15,578 nt of DNA from DASYUM01 sp036001225. GTDB taxonomy: Bacteria; Methylomirabilota; Methylomirabilia; Rokubacteriales; DASRDR01. A program made the position numbers and the translations under genes. The notes under the pieces were generated by a model that worked only from the letters and a program-made list of their open reading frames with translations, was not told where the DNA came from and did no database searches. Positions 12,249-15,578 of this stretch are shown in pieces. The stretch is from contig DASYUM010000170.1 in assembly GCA_036001225.1 (NCBI GenBank), forward strand, positions 1 to 15,578, read 5' to 3'. Numbering within the stretch: the first letter of the stretch is position 1; every line of letters begins with the position of its first letter.

Positions 12249-13316
12249 ATGACCGCCAAGCTCCGCGTGGGGGTGATCGGGACGGGATTCGGCAGCACGG
12301 TCCAGATCCCGGCCTTCCGGGCCCATCCCCGCGTCGAGGTCGTGGCGGTGGCCAGCGGCCAGCCGGGCAAGGCCCGCAAGGTCGCCGACGCCTTCGGGGT
12401 GGCGCACGCCTTCGACGCCTGGGCCGACCTGATCACCGCCGACCTCGACCTGGTCAGCATCACGACCCCGCCCTCCCTCCACCGCGCCATGGCGCTGGCG
12501 GCGGCCACTGCCCGGCGGCACGTCCTGTGCGAGAAGCCCATGGCGCTCTCGACGGCCGAGGCGGCGGCGATGCTCGCGGCCGTCGAACAGGCGGGCGTGC
12601 GGCACGTCATCGATCACGAGCTGCGCTTCAACCCGAACCGGCGGAAGGTCCGGGCCCTGATCGCCGAGGGCTTCGTCGGGCAGCCACGCCACGTCCTGGT
12701 GACGCAGGTCGGGCCCGGCCGGGCCGATCCGAGCCGGCCCTGGACCTGGTGGTCGGATGCCGCGCGTGGTGGCGGGCTTCTCGGCGCCCTCGGCTCCCAC
12801 CAGATCGACCTGCTCCGCTACTGGCTGGGCGAGGTCGAGCGGGTCGTCGGCACCGCCGAGGCCTACATCAAGGAGCGACCGGATCCCGACGGCCGCGGCC
12901 AGCGCCGGGTCACCGCCGACGATTGCACGACGTTCACCCTCCGCTTCGCCTCGGGCGCCCTCGCCACGGTGCTCCTGTCTTCGGTCACGGCGCACGCCCG
13001 GGGGCCGCGGCTCGAGGTGTGGGGCGACGAGGGGACGCTCGTGCTGGACGACGCGGACCGGCTCTGGGGCGGGCGGCAGGGACGCGAACCGGAGGAGCTG
13101 ACCGAACCGGAGACGCTGACCCCGGCCCCCGGGATGGACTACGTGCCCCTCTGGGGCCTGTCCTTCCGCCGGCTGGTGGACCACCTGGTGACGGCGGTGC
13201 TCGACGGCGGCCCGCTGACGCCGGCCGCCACCTTCGCCGACGGCCTCGCCGTGCAGCGGATCATGGATGCGATCCGGGCGAGCGCCGCGACCTGGCCGGT
13301 CGTGCCGCGCGACTAG
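12249..13316 (+). CDS. Gfo/Idh/MocA family NAD(P)-dependent oxidoreductase, 355 aa
   Basis: The N-terminal Rossmann domain has GVIGTGFG (8-15) and the family EKP motif (E95-K96-P97), whose Lys is catalytic. The C-terminal alpha/beta domain carries GGGLLGALGSHQIDLLRYW, with H184 and D187 at the usual substrate site. Members oxidise or reduce sugars, inositols and other polyols. The ATG at 12249 follows a G-run (about 12237-12243) that can serve as Shine-Dalgarno. Its position 97 bp after the enolase superfamily enzyme suggests a shared sugar or sugar-acid route, but substrate and cofactor cannot be read from the sequence. Confidence 0.92.
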   Translation: MTAKLRVGVIGTGFGSTVQIPAFRAHPRVEVVAVASGQPGKARKVADAFGVAHAFDAWADLITADLDLVSITTPPSLHRAMALAAATARRHVLCEKPMALSTAEAAAMLAAVEQAGVRHVIDHELRFNPNRRKVRALIAEGFVGQPRHVLVTQVGPGRADPSRPWTWWSDAARGGGLLGALGSHQIDLLRYWLGEVERVVGTAEAYIKERPDPDGRGQRRVTADDCTTFTLRFASGALATVLLSSVTAHARGPRLEVWGDEGTLVLDDADRLWGGRQGREPEELTEPETLTPAPGMDYVPLWGLSFRRLVDHLVTAVLDGGPLTPAATFADGLAVQRIMDAIRASAATWPVVPRD

Positions 13317-13344
13317 CGCCCTCGCTCGCCGGCTGGAGAAAGGA

Positions 13345-13468
13345 CGGTCGGGCCGAGAACCGAGCAGCCCTAGGACGCAGGGAGGAGGCGGGCCGAGGCG
13401 TATGCCGCATACGTTGAGGCCCGCCGACGACCGAGGACGACGGGATGCGACGGTTATCGGCCCGACCG
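13345..13468. terminator. Nested inverted repeats between convergent genes, probable bidirectional terminator
   Basis: Three layers are visible. CGGTCGGGCCGA (13345-13356) is the exact complement of TCGGCCCGACCG (13457-13468), a 12-bp outer arm whose right side overlaps the methyltransferase 3' end. Inside, GCGGGCC (13388-13394) pairs with GGCCCGC (13418-13424), and within that CGTATG-CCG-CATACG (13399-13413) forms a perfect 6-bp stem. The plus-strand oxidoreductase and minus-strand methyltransferase converge here, so a terminator serving both is the simplest reading. There are no T-tracts. Confidence 0.5.
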
Positions 13469-14017
13469 CAGGACGCTCACTTCCATCGCGTCCGGGCCCA
13501 CGTCGTACTCGCGGCTTTCGTAGCGGCCGCTTTCGCGGACGTACCTCAGGTACGGGCGGACCGTCTGCCGGAAGATCTTCGTGTTGTCGGCGACGACGAC
13601 CGCGCCGGGCCGGAGCTTCGGCTCCACCCGGCGGAGGTAGTCCAGGTACTGCTCCTTGGCGGCGTCGATCAGGACGAAATCGAAGCGCCCCCGGAGCCGG
13701 GCCAGGACGCGGCGCGCGTCGCCGGTGACGACCCGGACCCGCCGGCCGAGTCCGGCCGCGTCCACGTTCCACGCCACCAGCCAGGCCAGAAACGCGTCGG
13801 CCTCGATGCAGGTGAGCCGCCCGCCCGGTGGCAGCGATCCCGCGATCAGAATCGCCGAGTATCCGAAGAGAGAGCCGATCTCGACGGCCGCTCGCGGGCG
13901 ATGGCGGGCGATCAGGCGCCGGATCAGGCGACCCTTGGCGCCGCCGATGATCGGGAAGCGCCAGAGCGTCGTGGCCCGGTCCATGAGGCGCAGCATGCGG
14001 GCCCCGGTCTCGGTCAT
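13454..14017 (-). CDS. Class I SAM-dependent O-methyltransferase (CCoAOMT/COMT-like), 187 aa
   Basis: Rossmann-type methyltransferase. The SAM-binding motif is VEIGSLFGYSAI (45-56), the acidic residue after strand 2 is E72 (CIEAD), and VVTGDA is at 96-101. The metal-site signature of the cation-dependent catechol/caffeoyl-CoA O-methyltransferase group is present: D118 in LIDAAKEQYLDYL (116-128) and D144-N145 in VVADNTK. These enzymes methylate a hydroxyl of a catechol-like substrate using a divalent cation; the actual substrate is unknown. It is somewhat shorter than typical CCoAOMTs (about 220 aa). It follows the BtpA gene by 22 bp on the same strand, so probably one transcript. The ATG at 14017 has only a weak ribosome site; Met8 or Met12 are alternatives. 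Confidence 0.86.
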   Translation of the reverse strand: MTETGARMLRLMDRATTLWRFPIIGGAKGRLIRRLIARHRPRAAVEIGSLFGYSAILIAGSLPPGGRLTCIEADAFLAWLVAWNVDAAGLGRRVRVVTGDARRVLARLRGRFDFVLIDAAKEQYLDYLRRVEPKLRPGAVVVADNTKIFRQTVRPYLRYVRESGRYESREYDVGPDAMEVSVLRSGR

Positions 14018-14039
14018 CGGAGTGTCGCGGCGCGCGCGG

Positions 14040-14852
14040 TCAGCGGGGCGGCGGACCGGTGGCCGCCGCCGCTCGGACCAGCGCCGTCACCCGCGCGGGA
14101 TCGACGGGGTTCGCCGTGCGCCCTTCGCGCTTGACCCAGGTGCCGACGATCACGCCGTCGGCGAGGGCGAGGAGCTGGCCGATCGTCTCCGGGGTCACGC
14201 CCGAGCCGACCAGCAGCGGCCGGTCGGGCACCGCCGCCCGGACGCGCTTGACGTCGCCGGGATCGGTGGCCTGGCCGGTGGCCGGCCCCGAGACCACCAG
14301 CGCGTCGGCCAGCGCGCGCTCGGCCGCGTCGCGCGCGACCTGCTCCAGCTCGACCGGCGCCAGCGGTACCGCGTGCTTGCCGCCGACATCGACGAAGAGG
14401 CGGGTGTCGGTGCCGAGGAGCCGCCGATAGCGGAGCGTCGTATAGGCGTCCCCCTGAATGAGCCCCTGGTCGGCGACGACGGCTCCGACGTGGACGTTGA
14501 CGCGAACGAAGGCCGCGCCCGTCGCCGCCGCCACCGCCAGCGCGGCGGCGGCATCGTTTTTCAGGACGTTCACCCCGACCGGGGTCCGGACGGCGCGGCG
14601 GACCTCGGCGACGACGACCGCCATGGCGGCGACGGTGGCGGGATCGACGCGCCCGGCACTGAAGGGCGCGTCGCCATAGTTCTCGATCAGACAGGCGTGG
14701 AGGCCGCCCTCGACGAGCGCCCGCGCGTCGGCGACCGCGCGCCCGACGACGGCGTCCAGAGACCCGCCCCAGCGCGGGCTGCCCGGCAGGGGCAGGAGAT
14801 GAACCATGCCCACCAGCAGGCGGGGCAGGCCGGGCAACGGCTCCCGAGACAC
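14040..14852 (-). CDS. BtpA/SgcQ-family TIM-barrel protein, 270 aa
   Basis: Recognised as the BtpA family by GMVHLLPLPGSP (15-26), IENYGD (56-61), FVRVNVHVGAVVADQGLIQG (115-134), the VSGPATG segment, LLVGSG and VIVGTWVKREG near the C-terminus. The fold is a phosphate-binding-type TIM barrel. In cyanobacteria BtpA is needed for photosystem I stability; elsewhere the family (for example SgcQ) is found with sugar and nucleoside genes and its reaction is unclear, so the photosynthesis name should not be taken literally here. The GTG at 14852 is supported by GGAGGA (14862-14867 on the minus strand) 9 bp upstream. It is followed by the O-methyltransferase gene at 22 bp. Confidence 0.88.
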   Translation of the reverse strand: MSREPLPGLPRLLVGMVHLLPLPGSPRWGGSLDAVVGRAVADARALVEGGLHACLIENYGDAPFSAGRVDPATVAAMAVVVAEVRRAVRTPVGVNVLKNDAAAALAVAAATGAAFVRVNVHVGAVVADQGLIQGDAYTTLRYRRLLGTDTRLFVDVGGKHAVPLAPVELEQVARDAAERALADALVVSGPATGQATDPGDVKRVRAAVPDRPLLVGSGVTPETIGQLLALADGVIVGTWVKREGRTANPVDPARVTALVRAAAATGPPPR

Positions 14853-14913
14853 GGCCGATGGTCCTCCGCCGGCGCCGGCGCGGCGCCCTGCCGGTGAACG
14901 CGGCTGCCGGCGC

Positions 14914-15558
14914 TCAGGCCGCGTAGGGGGTCCGGGTCGACTCCGCGAGCCGCCGCCGGTGGGCCTGGCCGCGCTCGAAGCCGCGACGGTAGGCTTCGTG
15001 ACTCGCGACGTCCGGATCGCACCGGCGCAGGTATTCTACGATGTCCGCCCAGGCGCGGTCCCGGGTTTCCGGCCGCAGCGCCGCTTCGAATCCCCGACGG
15101 TAGGCGGCCTCGTCACGCGGGAAATCCCCGCCCCCGGTAGTGTAGGCCTCGGCCTCCGCCGAGCGGAGCCCGAGCCACCAGCGCTGCCGCGCGCTGTCGA
15201 GATCCTCGGCGCCGGCCGCGGCGAGGATGCGACGCACGGTCTCCGCCTGGCTCTCGTCCTCGGCGAGCACGATCAGCAGCGTGCGGCCGCGCCGGAGCGC
15301 ATCCTCGTAAAGGAACCATTCGTCTTTCGGCAGCCCCTCGGCGAGCGACTCCTCCAGGGCGCTCCCGATGGCGGCGCCGCCGCCCAGGCCGACGAGCGCG
15401 CCCGCCAGCGCTCCCAGCGCCACGACCGGTCCGATACCCGGGATCAGCGAGGTCGCCGCCGCCGCGAGCTGGATGCCGCCGGCCGCCCCGGCGGCCGCGC
15501 CGATGACGCCGCCGACGGCCGGCCCCACGCCGGGCTGCTCGGTCTCGGTGGTCGGCAC
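14914..15558 (-). CDS. Glycine-zipper stress-type protein with duplicated C-terminal motif, about 214 aa
   Basis: The N-terminal half (about 10-68) is a Gly/Ala-rich hydrophobic region with glycine-zipper spacing and the segment SLIPGIGPVVALGALAGAL. It is followed by LPKDEWFLYEDALRRGRTLLIVLAEDE (about 76-102) and RILAAAGAEDL. This order matches the general-stress-protein-like family of soil bacteria (glycine zipper, then an acidic helix, GRTLV strand and GAxD loop). The C-terminus repeats a motif: DEAAYRRGFE (149-158) and HEAYRRGFE (187-195). Function is unknown; a membrane-inserting stress protein is the likely reading. The annotated start is a GTG at 15558, but the frame stays open to the window edge, so the true start may lie outside. 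A 61-bp spacer separates it from BtpA. Confidence 0.72.
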   Translation of the reverse strand: MPTTETEQPGVGPAVGGVIGAAAGAAGGIQLAAAATSLIPGIGPVVALGALAGALVGLGGGAAIGSALEESLAEGLPKDEWFLYEDALRRGRTLLIVLAEDESQAETVRRILAAAGAEDLDSARQRWWLGLRSAEAEAYTTGGGDFPRDEAAYRRGFEAALRPETRDRAWADIVEYLRRCDPDVASHEAYRRGFERGQAHRRRLAESTRTPYAA

Positions 15559-15578
15559 CGCCGCCGGGCTTCCCGGCC

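Noticed and set aside
10727..12610. Minus-strand open frame (627 codons) across rnd, the racemase-type gene and the oxidoreductase
   Set aside because: It overlaps three well-supported plus-strand genes, and its middle translates the CCCCTCCC hairpin into Pro/Arg-rich filler.

Overview
The window is very GC-rich, with frequent GTG starts, short intergenic gaps and an aerobic caa3-type oxidase locus. Together with the gene mix (acid-sugar-type enolase superfamily enzyme, Gfo/Idh/MocA oxidoreductase, SDR, BtpA) this fits an uncultured soil or subsurface bacterium of the Rokubacteria/Methylomirabilota kind. That placement is inference from style only; there is no rRNA or marker gene here.

Left edge (1-2448, minus strand). 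A sigma54-dependent (NtrC-family) response regulator lies upstream of a 322-bp spacer. The spacer holds two 18-bp palindromes exactly 21 bp apart and, about 190 bp further downstream, a near-consensus -24/-12 sigma54 promoter. The promoter points at a 45-residue exported or membrane peptide with a strong Shine-Dalgarno. A second gene with a signal peptide follows 16 bp later and runs off the window. This looks like a self-contained regulator-enhancer-promoter-target unit and is the most interesting part of the window. A small one-helix protein gene lies upstream of the regulator.

Middle (2603-9640, plus strand). A classical SDR is followed by a caa3 cytochrome oxidase locus: coxB (CuA domain fused to cytochrome c, lipoprotein signal), a coxA-coxC fusion, subunit IV and the assembly factor ctaG. 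Next comes an unrecognised 8-helix membrane protein made of two gap-free copies of a 156-residue unit. Three copies of a two-hairpin intergenic repeat sit between coxB and coxA, after ctaG, and (inverted) after the membrane protein. Just past the second copy is a short remnant that repeats the 3' end of ctaG in the same reading frame, with mostly synonymous differences.

Right part (9900-13316, plus strand). Ribonuclease D overlaps by 4 bp a mandelate racemase/muconate lactonizing-type enzyme that has the full catalytic set of mandelate racemase. A Gfo/Idh/MocA oxidoreductase follows. These two are likely sugar-acid or related catabolic enzymes of unknown substrate. A nested palindromic region separates them from a convergent minus-strand group (13454-15558): a glycine-rich stress-type membrane protein, a BtpA-family TIM-barrel protein, and a CCoAOMT-like O-methyltransferase.
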